From assembly GCA_023457295.1 (NCBI GenBank), contig JAEWLZ010000279.1:1-26562 (forward strand): a DNA stretch of 26,562 nucleotides, in the 5' to 3' direction. The stretch's first letter is position 1. Each line of letters begins with the position of its first letter. This DNA is from Cyanobacteria bacterium OH_PDB_112 (GTDB lineage Bacteria > Cyanobacteriota > Vampirovibrionia > Gastranaerophilales > CAJFVJ01). Under the pieces are notes generated by a model. It was not told the DNA's origin and ran no database searches. It saw only the letters and a program-made list of their open reading frames with translations. The translations under genes and the position numbers were made by a program. Shown here piece after piece: positions 15,606 through 23,301 of this stretch.

Positions 15606-17093
15606 ATGGGAGTTTTTTGGTTGTATTTTGATTTTATAAAAAAACATAAACTTTTTGCCGCTTTAGCATTAGGTATTGTGGCACTGGCTTTGCTTTTTAT
15701 GTTTTTTTTCAGCAATAAAAAAAATGCCCCGGTAAAAATAAAACATTCAACAGAAGAGGATATGGTTTATTTCAATGTAAATCCTCAAATCCCTGTTGAA
15801 CCGGCACAAACAGAACAAACACCAATTGATGAATCTGAACTTAAGGTTGATGAATTTAATCAGGAAATGATGCAAACTTTATCTCCTAAAGCTTCCGTAA
15901 ACTTGCCGCCGCAAGAAACAGAAACTTTTATAATTCCAAAACCTCCTCGTAAAAAACACCATGCCCAAAAATATAATCCAAACTATAAAACTTCTCAAAA
16001 ACAGCCCGTAATTAGCTATGCAAAAACTTGCATAAGAAAAATAATTCAACCGCAGAAAAAAATTCTTAAAAAAATTACATCACCGATAACTTTAAACCTT
16101 TTTCAACCTACAATAAAAATCATTAAACTCGATTACAAAAACGCTTTTGAGCTGGCTGATTTTATCAACAAAAATATCCCGACAGAAGGAACACCTTTAG
16201 CCACAGCAAAAGGCAGCGGAGAAATAATTCTTAAGGGTTCTCCGGACAATATTTCTTTAGCTGAAAAAATAATATCATTGCTTGATACAAAACCTAAAAT
16301 AGCAGTATTTAAGCTAAATTACACAAAGCCCTATAAAATGGCAAATATGCTTTCAAATTCAATATTTTCGGGAGATTGCAATGTTTTAGAAGAAGGAAGT
16401 GAAGCTCCATCTGCCAAAAGTCCTTTTACTATTTATTACAACACTCCCCAAAACTCTCTAACAATAGTAGGCGCATCTTCAAAGCAAATGGATTTGGCTC
16501 AAGAATTTATAAATTTTTCTGATGTAAAATCCCCACAGGCTTTTTTAGATATTATTCTTGTAGAGTTTAATCAAAAAGGTATCAAACAGTTTGAGAAAAT
16601 TGAGAAATCAAAAACTTGTTGCAATCAATGCTGCTTGTCTGAACAAAACCTGCACTCCGCCATAACAACAATAATAAACAACGGAGGCGGTAAAATTCTC
16701 GCAAAACCTCATTTCGAAATAGCCAATGACAGTGATTACAACCTAAATATAACATCTGACTATGTACATTCGCGCTCAAATAAATATGTTTACAATATTG
16801 AAGACTGCGGAACTCGTTTAAAAATTCATTCCGTAATCAACCCTAAAGGTGAGGTCTTTTTGACTCTTGAACCTAACTATATAACAGTTAAGCGCTCTAT
16901 TCCAAACGAACGCAACGCAAAAGCAACGTTATTTAACAGAAAATGTTTCAGATATGAAAATGTGAAAATTGAAAATTGCCAAACTCTTTGTTTTGGAGGA
17001 GTAAATTCACAACAAGAATATAATTTTTTAGGCTTTAAACGTACAAAAAATACAGAATTAATGATGTTCGTAAACGTACATGTTTTAGACTAA
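15606..17093 (+). CDS. Membrane-anchored secretin-like protein
   Basis: A 495-residue protein with the layout of a type II/IV secretion or pilus secretin. Residues 16-36 are a strongly hydrophobic helix without a visible cleavage site, so it may be an N-terminal anchor rather than a signal peptide. A Pro/Lys/Gln-rich linker follows (about 40-165). Two NolW/N-domain-like units come next (about 170-228, KIIKLDYKNAFELADFINK; and 232-305, AVFKLNYTKPYKMANML ... NSLTIVGASSKQMDLAQ). The last 180 residues resemble the secretin core (GKILAKPHFEIAND, LKIHSVINPKGEVFLTLEP, ending ELMMFVNVHVLD). Unusual are many Cys residues, including CCNQCC (338-343). It is shorter than full secretins, and no pilus or secretion genes flank it. 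No ribosome site is seen. Whether it forms an outer-membrane pore is open. Confidence 0.8.
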   Translation: MGVFWLYFDFIKKHKLFAALALGIVALALLFMFFFSNKKNAPVKIKHSTEEDMVYFNVNPQIPVEPAQTEQTPIDESELKVDEFNQEMMQTLSPKASVNLPPQETETFIIPKPPRKKHHAQKYNPNYKTSQKQPVISYAKTCIRKIIQPQKKILKKITSPITLNLFQPTIKIIKLDYKNAFELADFINKNIPTEGTPLATAKGSGEIILKGSPDNISLAEKIISLLDTKPKIAVFKLNYTKPYKMANMLSNSIFSGDCNVLEEGSEAPSAKSPFTIYYNTPQNSLTIVGASSKQMDLAQEFINFSDVKSPQAFLDIILVEFNQKGIKQFEKIEKSKTCCNQCCLSEQNLHSAITTIINNGGGKILAKPHFEIANDSDYNLNITSDYVHSRSNKYVYNIEDCGTRLKIHSVINPKGEVFLTLEPNYITVKRSIPNERNAKATLFNRKCFRYENVKIENCQTLCFGGVNSQQEYNFLGFKRTKNTELMMFVNVHVLD

Positions 17094-17564
17094 TCACTTA
17101 TGATAAGGCTCGCCGCTTATTATTTTAAAAGCTCTATAAAGCTGCTCTTGAAGCATTAATCTGGCAAATTGATGAGTAAATGTCATTTTTGAAAAACTGA
17201 GTGAAAAATTTGCTCGCATTTTTACGGATTCATCAAGCCCCGTTGCTCCGCCTATTACAAAAATTAATTCATTTACTCCCGAATTTGAAATTTCACTTAT
17301 TTTTTTTGCAAAATCTTCCGAAGAAAGAGCTTTTCCCTCTATTTCCAAAGCCACAACAAAAGCATCATCAGAAATCAGAGGTAAAATTCTTTGCGCTTCT
17401 CGCTCTCTGGCTATTTTATCCGTTGATACGGTTTTTAGGTTTTCCGCTTGAATTTCTATTAATTTAAAAGTACAAAAAGGACGAATTCTTTTTGAAAATT
17501 CATCAGATATCTCCTGATATGATTTTTCTTTTAATTTACCGATTGAAAGAATTTTTATTTGCAT
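17094..17564 (-). CDS. rlmH: 23S rRNA (pseudouridine1915-N3)-methyltransferase
   Basis: SPOUT-class enzyme that methylates pseudouridine 1915 in helix 69 of 23S rRNA using S-adenosylmethionine; acts on 70S ribosomes. The 156-residue length is typical. The start MQIKILSIGKLKE, the SAM-binding knot segment FVIGGATGLDESV, the SLSFSKMTFTHQFARLMLQEQLYRAF core and the C-terminal GEPYHK are all family hallmarks. The stop codon directly abuts that of the convergent secretin-like gene, with no base between. No clear ribosome site precedes the ATG. It is divergent from the flagellar operon. Confidence 0.97.
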   Translation of the reverse strand: MQIKILSIGKLKEKSYQEISDEFSKRIRPFCTFKLIEIQAENLKTVSTDKIAREREAQRILPLISDDAFVVALEIEGKALSSEDFAKKISEISNSGVNELIFVIGGATGLDESVKMRANFSLSFSKMTFTHQFARLMLQEQLYRAFKIISGEPYHK

Positions 17565-17644
17565 GACAATTATTATTGCTCAAAAATTCTATAACGCACT
17601 AAAATCTTTCGTATAAATGATGCAGTACCTTTTTTATAAGTATC

Positions 17645-17653
17645 TGCTATAAT
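17645..17653 (+). promoter_or_regulatory. Extended -10 promoter of the flagellar operon
   Basis: TGC followed by a perfect TATAAT (TGnTATAAT, 17645-17653) with no good -35 box. The leader would be about 60 bases, ending in TAGGAG before fliL. This looks like housekeeping-sigma control; I do not see the GG-N10-GC pattern of sigma-54 or a clear flagellar sigma-28 site. Confidence 0.55.
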
Positions 17654-17719
17654 ATTTGTGAGGAACTATCTTGAGTGGTTTTTTAATTTATAAAAAATTG
17701 TAATAGGAGATAAAATAAA

Positions 17720-18385
17720 ATGCCCATGCCTTCAAGTCCAAAGGACGCTAAGCCAAAAACGGAGAATATTGCAAAAGACGCTAAAGCAGCACCGGGAGGA
17801 GTTGACGGAACAAAATTACTAATAATAAATACTATAACAACCGTTATTATTTGTGTTTTGTTTATAGCCGTAAATTATTTTGTTCAAACTAATTTTATGA
17901 ATGAAAAATTTACCACAATTATGCAAACTATCGGTGAAGGCGGCGAAGGTGAAGGCGGCGAAGAAGCTTCTGATGAAGTTGAACGCGGTCTTATTTTGGA
18001 TTTGGGAGATTTTGTTTTAAACCTTGCGGATGTAAATGCAAGAAGATATTTAAAAGCAAATGTCGCAATAGAGCTTACCAAAAAAGAAGGTGACCCTGAT
18101 CCGACCAAACCTGCCGAAGGTGGTGAAGGCGGCGGACATGGTGGTCATGGCGGCGAAGGCGCTGCTGCTGACCCTATGAAGCAAATTGAAGCTGAAATGG
18201 ATCAATTTAAGCCTTCAATAAGAGATGCTGTTATTTCTACTCTTTCCAGCAAAACATCTCACGAACTTTCAAGCATTGCCGGAAAAGAAGAAGCAAAAGA
18301 ACAAATCAAAGAAGCTGTTGATGCTATTTTTGCTGGAGATAGACAAGTTCTTAGAGTTAGCTTCGGAAATTTTATAATTCAGTAG
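17720..18385 (+). CDS. fliL: Flagellar basal body-associated protein FliL
   Basis: FliL surrounds the stator units of the flagellar motor and supports torque. The 221-residue product has a cytoplasmic N-terminus (Pro/Lys-rich), one membrane helix (about 33-55, LLIINTITTVIICVLFIAVNYF) and a periplasmic domain with the family core LDLGDFVLNLADVNARRYLKANVAIEL (92-118) and a C-terminal VLRVSFGNFIIQ end. Two low-complexity Gly/Glu/His stretches are odd: 71-82 and 133-149, the second inside the periplasmic domain between a strand and a helix. They bring up the local GC content and length. TAGGAG is well placed before the ATG. fliM starts 12 bases after its stop, so the three flagellar genes form an operon. 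Confidence 0.93.
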   Translation: MPMPSSPKDAKPKTENIAKDAKAAPGGVDGTKLLIINTITTVIICVLFIAVNYFVQTNFMNEKFTTIMQTIGEGGEGEGGEEASDEVERGLILDLGDFVLNLADVNARRYLKANVAIELTKKEGDPDPTKPAEGGEGGGHGGHGGEGAAADPMKQIEAEMDQFKPSIRDAVISTLSSKTSHELSSIAGKEEAKEQIKEAVDAIFAGDRQVLRVSFGNFIIQ

Positions 18386-18397
18386 CAGGGGCAATTG

Positions 18398-19414
18398 ATG
18401 TCTGATTCAGATAAAATATCCATAGAAAATGTTAATGACCTTTTATCGTCTTTTGATAAAGACGTTTCTTTAAGTGATGACTTTTTGGGTCATGCTTTCG
18501 GAATGGACAACGAAAGTGCTCAAGTAAAAAAAGGTTACAAATTATACAATTTCAGACGTCCTGACAAATTTTCAAAAGACCATCTTAAAGTTCTTCAAGA
18601 TATTCACAAAGAATTTTCTCGTCAACTTTCTATGGCGCTTACAGCTTATTTGCGTATGCACATCGAAATGGAAGTTGTTTCCGCGGACCAACTTACTTAT
18701 ATGGAATTCGTCAACTCAATGCCTACTCCGGCAACTGTCGGGATTGTAGAATTATCTCCTCTTCCCGGACAAATAATGCTTTATTTGAGCCACGAGATTG
18801 TAACAAGTATCATCGACAGGATGTTCGGCGGAGGCGGTTTGTCAGAATCAAGTATTCGAGAATTGACGGATATTGAAGAAGCTTTGATTTTAAAGGTTCT
18901 TGACCGTTCAACCAAGGCGCTGTCCACTGCTTGGAAAAATATTTATCCTATATCAGGAAAAGTCGTAAACATTGACAGCAATGCTTATGTTCAAATCGCA
19001 AACCCGAGTGAAATTGTAGCTTTGATTACAATTGAAATCCAAACCGCATCAAAATATTTTGGATTAATGAGTTTATGCTTCCCGTTCCCAATTTTGGAAA
19101 ATTTGCTTGATAAATTGAGTTCTCAGCACATCTTCCAGGGACAAGGACTTATAGGAACAGAAGAAGATAAAAATAACATAATTGAAAGACTTAACATAAT
19201 GAATGTTGCTGCAAGTGTAATTTTAGGCAATACTCAAATTGAGCTTTCAGAATTTATGGAACTAAAAGAAGGCGATGTAATAAAATTAGACAACAAAGTC
19301 GAAGATGCTTTAATCTTATCAGTAAACGGCAAAAAGAAATTTGATGTAAGACCCGGAATGATAAAAAATAAAGTTTCAATTAAAGTTATAGATGAACATA
19401 TTCAAAACGAATAA
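18398..19414 (+). CDS. fliM: Flagellar motor switch protein FliM
   Basis: Middle layer of the C-ring, which binds phosphorylated CheY and sets rotation direction. The 338-residue product has a short N-terminal segment (SIENVNDLLSSF) where FliM has the CheY-binding LSQxEIDALL motif; here it is only loosely similar. Then YNFRRPDKFSKDHLKVLQDIHKEFSRQL, the middle domain with LPGQIMLYLSHEIVTSIIDRMFGGGG, and a C-terminal SpoA domain (about 255-330, IMNVAASVILGNTQIELSEFMELKEGDVIKLD) that pairs with FliN/FliY. An upstream in-frame TTG (18395) is possible but AGGGG is six bases from the ATG at 18398, so I choose the latter. Second gene of fliL-fliM-fliY. Confidence 0.96.
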   Translation: MSDSDKISIENVNDLLSSFDKDVSLSDDFLGHAFGMDNESAQVKKGYKLYNFRRPDKFSKDHLKVLQDIHKEFSRQLSMALTAYLRMHIEMEVVSADQLTYMEFVNSMPTPATVGIVELSPLPGQIMLYLSHEIVTSIIDRMFGGGGLSESSIRELTDIEEALILKVLDRSTKALSTAWKNIYPISGKVVNIDSNAYVQIANPSEIVALITIEIQTASKYFGLMSLCFPFPILENLLDKLSSQHIFQGQGLIGTEEDKNNIIERLNIMNVAASVILGNTQIELSEFMELKEGDVIKLDNKVEDALILSVNGKKKFDVRPGMIKNKVSIKVIDEHIQNE

Positions 19415-19434
19415 TAAAAAAGGATAGCAATATT

Positions 19435-20424
19435 ATGAGTGAATTAGAAAAAGATTTAGAAAAAGAGCTGGTAGAAACACTAAGTAAATCTTTTGTGGCT
19501 TCAATAAAAAACCTTAACTCGGTTCTTAACCAAGAAATTGATGCTGTGTTTGAGAATGCAGATCTTATTGAAGACATAGATTCTGTTCCCGAAATTCTTG
19601 AAAACATAGTTATATTAAAAAATGGTTCAAAACTTGGAGAATTGTATACTATTCTTCCTTCATCTTGTGCTACGCCTTTGGCAGAACTTATGATGTCTGG
19701 CGATAGCGAAACAACTGCTGCCGATGCAGGTGTAGGCACACTAAAAACAAATGCCATAAAAGAAATATTCTCACAATTGATGGATATTTATTCTTCTGAA
19801 ATGTCAAAAGCTTTATATCAAAATATAGCTTTTAAAGTCGGTGAAACTGATTTTTCAAAAGATTTAGACACAACCAAAACACTTATGCCTAAAGTTAATA
19901 AAAGTGCAGTAATATTAAACTACAAAGTAACTTTTTCACGCATAACAAAAGACGTTATGAGGCAAATTATACCTATTGAACTTTTTAATGAGCTTTTGGA
20001 ATTAATCAAGCCCGATATCAGCAATAGCGATGAACTTTTGGCATTACATGATCCGAGCCTTAACCCCGAGCTAAACCCTAATTTTAGTCCTGAAGACGAT
20101 TCTATTATGGTTCAGCCCGTACAATTTCCTTCTTTTGAAGAACAAACATCTCTGCAAATGGAAGGCAACAAAAATTTCAACCTGCTGCTTGATATAAAAC
20201 TCAAACTTACGGTAGAACTGGGAAGAGCAGAACTACCCGTTAAAAGAGTTTTGGAATTGACTCGAGGATCTATCATAGAACTTGATAAAATTGCGGGTGA
20301 ACCTGTGGAACTTTATGCAAATAACAAACTCATCGCACGCGGCGAAGTAGTTGTTATTGAAGATAATTTCGGACTTCGTATAATTAATATAATAAGTCCT
20401 GATGACAGAATTAAAAACCTATAA
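19435..20424 (+). CDS. fliY: Flagellar motor switch protein, FliY/FliN type
   Basis: A 329-residue C-ring protein. The C-terminal about 80 residues are a typical FliN SpoA domain (LLLDIKLKLTVELGRAELPVKRVLELTRGSIIELDK, then EVVVIEDNFGLRI). The N-terminal about 200 residues resemble the CheC/FliY domain, making it FliY-like rather than a short FliN. In active CheC/FliY phosphatases a helix carries E-x2-N; here the matching helix reads NAIKEIFSQLMDIYSS, with E110 but S113 for the Asn, so CheY-P phosphatase activity is doubtful. A disordered acidic linker with repeated Asn-Pro (about 205-240) separates the domains. AAGGA precedes the ATG. It starts 20 bases after fliM and is the last gene of the operon; a tRNA follows instead of fliO/fliP. 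Confidence 0.9.
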   Translation: MSELEKDLEKELVETLSKSFVASIKNLNSVLNQEIDAVFENADLIEDIDSVPEILENIVILKNGSKLGELYTILPSSCATPLAELMMSGDSETTAADAGVGTLKTNAIKEIFSQLMDIYSSEMSKALYQNIAFKVGETDFSKDLDTTKTLMPKVNKSAVILNYKVTFSRITKDVMRQIIPIELFNELLELIKPDISNSDELLALHDPSLNPELNPNFSPEDDSIMVQPVQFPSFEEQTSLQMEGNKNFNLLLDIKLKLTVELGRAELPVKRVLELTRGSIIELDKIAGEPVELYANNKLIARGEVVVIEDNFGLRIINIISPDDRIKNL

Positions 20425-20438
20425 AAAAGCTTGCTATT

Positions 20439-20467
20439 TTGACATGACTGTTTAATAATAGTGTTAC
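20439..20467 (+). promoter_or_regulatory. Weak candidate promoter before tRNA-Met
   Basis: A perfect TTGACA (20439-20444) is followed after 17 bases by TGTTAC, a poor -10 box. The tRNA could also be made by read-through from the flagellar operon. Confidence 0.25.
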
Positions 20468-20490
20468 TTAATAAATAGTTTTTATTAAAT

Positions 20491-20564
20491 GGCAAGGTAG
20501 CTCAGATGGTGAGAGCGCACGGCTCATACCCGTGAGGTCGAGAGTTCGAATCTCTCCCTTGCTA
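20491..20564 (+). tRNA. trnM: tRNA-Met (CAT), elongator type
   Basis: A 74-base cloverleaf: acceptor GGCAAGG/CCTTGCT with a G1-U72 wobble, D stem GCTC/GAGC, anticodon stem CACGG/CCGTG with loop CTCATAC (anticodon CAT), and T arm GAGAG-TTCGAAT-CTCTC; discriminator A. The anticodon stem lacks the three consecutive G-C pairs typical of the initiator, and position 1 is G paired as wobble, not the C1xA72 mismatch; it resembles the Bacillus elongator tRNA-Met. An Ile-CAT identity (lysidine-modified) cannot be fully excluded. The 3' CCA is not encoded. Confidence 0.93.
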
Positions 20565-20640
20565 TTTTTGTTTCTCGATTTTTGAGCCAAATTAGTATGA
20601 TATGTAGCAAAAATTCAGAAAGCCACCTTGTGAGAAAATT

Positions 20641-21273
20641 ATGAAAAAGATTATATCTAAATTATTTATATTTACTTTGCTAACATTTTATTTATTTAAT
20701 ATTCAAAATGAGGCAATTGCAAATACAAGGCTTATAGGTCATGATGCGCTTGGAAATCATTACGAAAGCGGAATCCCTTCTATGAATTTGGAATTATTTA
20801 AACCTATTCAACATTGTTCAGAATGGTGTTGGGCTGCTTGTATACAATCCTTACTTAATTATCAAGGAATTGCAATAACGCAAGAAGATTTAGTAAAAAA
20901 AGTTTATGGAAGTCTTATTTGTGCTCCAGCCAATGAAAATCAGATAATTAATGCTGTTAATGGCTTAGGGTTTTCTTATAATGGAGTACCTCAAAATATA
21001 TCAGGGAAACTATATCCAATACCATCTAATCTTCCTATTGATACAAGTAAAATAATTGATGATCTTAGTAATAATTGCCCCTTGATAGTTGGGGTGATAA
21101 ATCCGAGTGGTGGAAGACATATAGTTATTTTAACTTCTATACGGTATAATTCTAGTTTTCCAGAATCCGTTGTAATTCGTGATCCTTGGCCAGGAAATCC
21201 AAACAGACAAGAATGGAATTGGAATTATTTCAGACAAAATCTTACTTTTATAATGAAGGTTAAAGTAAACTAA
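20641..21273 (+). CDS. Secreted papain-like cysteine protease (C39/C70-like)
   Basis: A 210-residue exported cysteine peptidase. Residues 1-27 form a Sec signal peptide with an AIA cleavage site before N28. The mature part has all papain-fold catalytic residues: oxyanion Gln Q57 and nucleophile C63 in QHCSEWCWAAC, His H160 in SGGRHIVIL, and Asp D181 in VVIRDPWPGNP. The QxxxxWCWAA and GGRH...DPWPG pattern matches the papain-like cysteine protease families that include AvrRpt2-type effectors and C39-like peptidases; the length fits a single catalytic domain. Extra Cys residues (C59, C67, C94, C146) may form disulfides. The ribosome site is weak. It lies 76 bases after tRNA-Met and has no related neighbours. 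Target unknown: it could be a toxin, a bacteriocin-like factor or a nutrient protease. Confidence 0.88.
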   Translation: MKKIISKLFIFTLLTFYLFNIQNEAIANTRLIGHDALGNHYESGIPSMNLELFKPIQHCSEWCWAACIQSLLNYQGIAITQEDLVKKVYGSLICAPANENQIINAVNGLGFSYNGVPQNISGKLYPIPSNLPIDTSKIIDDLSNNCPLIVGVINPSGGRHIVILTSIRYNSSFPESVVIRDPWPGNPNRQEWNWNYFRQNLTFIMKVKVN

Positions 21274-21377
21274 TCCCATAAATCCAGGCACGAAAAATAA
21301 ATTTTTCTTACTTTAAAATTAATTTAATATTTTTTAACAAAGTATCAAATTTCAAAAATTATCGGTTTTACTTGTAT

Positions 21378-23003
21378 ATGCTTATAAGTGCTATTAGACA
21401 AAATACAAATCTTAAAAATAAATCCCGACAAAATTTTGGTGGAAAATTTTTTGCTATCACAGATACTCATGGCAGAACTATTAAAACCGCAGGAATTTTA
21501 ACAGCCATAGAAAAAAGATGCGCGGACAAAAATCTTGCCACATTGCTTGATTGCGGCGATTTTTCTATTGGAGCCTATTCTATCGAAGCTATAACGGGTG
21601 TTTATGTTAAATTTGCACAACTAAATAAACATATCAAAACCATTATAAATATGGGAAACTGCGAAATGCTTGATTTTAAATATAATCTTCCCAAATTTAA
21701 ACAATATGAAAAAGCCATAACTGACAACGGTATACAATTTATTTCCGCGACAAAAGATTTTTTATCTAAAAAAACAGGGGTTTTAATAGAACATGTAAAA
21801 CCTTACGCTGTTATAGAAGATATTGTTAATAACAAAAAGAAAAAAGTTTTGATAACAGGAGTTACATCTGCAAATGATGATAGCGTAATCACTCTTCAAC
21901 AACAAAAGGAATCACTAAAAAATATACTGCCCATCGCAATAAAAAAACATTCTCCCGATAAAATCATATTAATGTCACACAATTATTTGAAAGACACAAA
22001 AGAACTTGTTGATTACTTAAAGACAGATTTAAAAATTAAGAATTTTGACCTTGTAATCGGGGGGCATCCTCATTCTTTAGAAGATGAAACTTACAATTCA
22101 ACAAGACTTCTTTATGCTCCAGTTCAAGGAAAAGGCGCTTTAGAAATAGAGCATACTGATAAAGGGTTTGAATTCCCCGAAATGAAAATAAACAGAGCCG
22201 ACAAATATGACTATGACATTATAGGGCAAAATGGTGAAAATCTAATTAAAAATCATATTATAGGAGAAAACCTTGAAATAAATCCTATTTATCAGCAAAT
22301 TATGAACACTCTGGACACAAATAATCTGAACAAAAAAATCGCCACAATGCCCACAACTTTGGCTTATAGAAAAGCAGGGAAACAAGCATCAGAAACAAGT
22401 GAATTGGGTACTTTTTGGGCTAATGCGGTAAAAAACGAAACCCATTCTGACATTGCATTTCTTATTTCTATGGACATAAGAGAAGAACTCCCCAAAAAAG
22501 GAATGCCCGTAACATTATATAATGTGAAAGATGCTTTAAATGTAAGCAAGCCTATTTATATAATAAATGCTGACGCAAAACAGATTGTTGAAATGTTTGA
22601 AATTTCTTTGAAAAAACAAAACCAAAAAAATGTAAACAGTGATTTCTTTGAATTTTCCGACAATTTAAAATTAGAACGTTTTATAAATAAAATACCTGAT
22701 GAAAATAAAGTAAAACAACTATACATCAAGGATAAAAACAACTATTGGCAAGCTTTGATTGATGAAAAGACTCAAGAAATTAAGCCTGAATTTAAAAACA
22801 AAAAATTTGAAATAGCAGTTTGCGAATTTACAGCAAAAGGAATGAGAAAATCCTTAGAAAAATTCAAAGAATACCCTTCAAAACTTTATTTAAAAGAAGG
22901 ACAACAACTTTCAACAGGCGAAGTTTTAATAAAAGCACTGCAAGAAATAGAAAACAAAGCTGATTTAAAATTACAAAGGTCTGAAATAATAGATTTTGAA
23001 TAA
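21378..23003 (+). CDS. 5'-nucleotidase-like metallophosphoesterase
   Basis: A 541-residue protein with the two-domain layout of the UshA/5'-nucleotidase family, which removes phosphate from nucleotides. The metallophosphatase domain (about 20-250) has the metal ligands DTH (29-31), GD (60-61), GN (93-94), SH (200-201) and GHPH (229-232). The C-terminal nucleotide-binding domain is seen as SETSELGTFWANAVKNETHSDIAFLISMDIREELP, LYNVKDALNVSKPIYIINADAKQIVEM. The catalytic His of GNHE is Cys (GNCE, C95), so the activity may be altered. Family members are usually secreted, but no signal peptide is present here; the N-terminus is a polar leader with QNFGGK. The upstream in-frame TTG at 21372 is a less likely start than ATG 21378; no ribosome site is clear. 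Confidence 0.87.
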   Translation: MLISAIRQNTNLKNKSRQNFGGKFFAITDTHGRTIKTAGILTAIEKRCADKNLATLLDCGDFSIGAYSIEAITGVYVKFAQLNKHIKTIINMGNCEMLDFKYNLPKFKQYEKAITDNGIQFISATKDFLSKKTGVLIEHVKPYAVIEDIVNNKKKKVLITGVTSANDDSVITLQQQKESLKNILPIAIKKHSPDKIILMSHNYLKDTKELVDYLKTDLKIKNFDLVIGGHPHSLEDETYNSTRLLYAPVQGKGALEIEHTDKGFEFPEMKINRADKYDYDIIGQNGENLIKNHIIGENLEINPIYQQIMNTLDTNNLNKKIATMPTTLAYRKAGKQASETSELGTFWANAVKNETHSDIAFLISMDIREELPKKGMPVTLYNVKDALNVSKPIYIINADAKQIVEMFEISLKKQNQKNVNSDFFEFSDNLKLERFINKIPDENKVKQLYIKDKNNYWQALIDEKTQEIKPEFKNKKFEIAVCEFTAKGMRKSLEKFKEYPSKLYLKEGQQLSTGEVLIKALQEIENKADLKLQRSEIIDFE

Positions 23004-23086
23004 TTAAAGTCATCTATTACTCTCTATTTTATTCATTTTTTAGTGAAAATATGAAAATATATTTGTTTCAATAAGTTAATATATTA

Positions 23087-23115
23087 TTGAAAAACCCCTT
23101 AAAATATTGTATAAT
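23087..23115 (+). promoter_or_regulatory. Strong promoter of the tail-fibre-like gene
   Basis: TTGAAA (23087-23092) and a perfect TATAAT (23110-23115) with 17-base spacing, the closest match to the housekeeping consensus in this window. Transcription would begin near 23122 and leave a leader of about 180 bases. Confidence 0.75.
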
Positions 23116-23225
23116 TATATTAACAAACACCCCCATTGAAAAGCAGTAAATGTGAGCCAAATGTCGTTTTAACGGCTTTATTGTGTTGAAGATTTCATGA
23201 TGTATTGGTTTATCTTTTTTAACAC

Positions 23226-23248
23226 CTTCCTTACTTACGATAAGGAAG
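23226..23248 (+). promoter_or_regulatory. Leader hairpin upstream of the tail-fibre-like gene
   Basis: CTTCCTTA and TAAGGAAG form an eight-pair stem with loop CTTACGA, about 53 bases before the start codon. The right arm holds AAGGAAG, which looks like a ribosome site but is not near an ATG. No T-run follows, so it is not a terminator; a role in mRNA stability or regulation is possible. Confidence 0.4.
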
Positions 23249-23301
23249 TTATAGAGCTGCTTAAAATAATAGTTACAGTCAAATAGCAAAGGAGAAAAAG
23301 T

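Larger units (their letters stand above)
23004..23301 (+). other. Intergenic region with promoter and long leader
   Basis: About 300 bases without a gene. The left part is AT-rich; the centre has the strong promoter described below; the right about 180 bases would be an untranslated leader. Within it, GTCGT/ACGGC (around 23163-23176) can form a small hairpin, and CTTCCTTA (23226-23233) pairs with TAAGGAAG (23241-23248) around a seven-base loop. AAAGGAG lies just before the downstream ATG. I see no known riboswitch. Confidence 0.5.

Noticed and set aside
20491..20564. Initiator tRNA or tRNA-Ile2 instead of elongator tRNA-Met
   Set aside because: The initiator hallmarks (mismatch at 1-72, three G-C pairs in the anticodon stem) are absent; Ile2 is less likely because the body resembles the Bacillus elongator tRNA-Met, though it is not fully excluded.
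20491..20640. Integration site at tRNA-Met
   Set aside because: I looked for a repeat of the tRNA 3' end downstream and saw none, and no integrase is present; transfer of the protease gene remains only a possibility.
23068..23289. Minus-strand open frame of 73 codons in the leader region
   Set aside because: It overlaps the strong plus-strand promoter and leader, has no ribosome site and shows no recognisable protein features.
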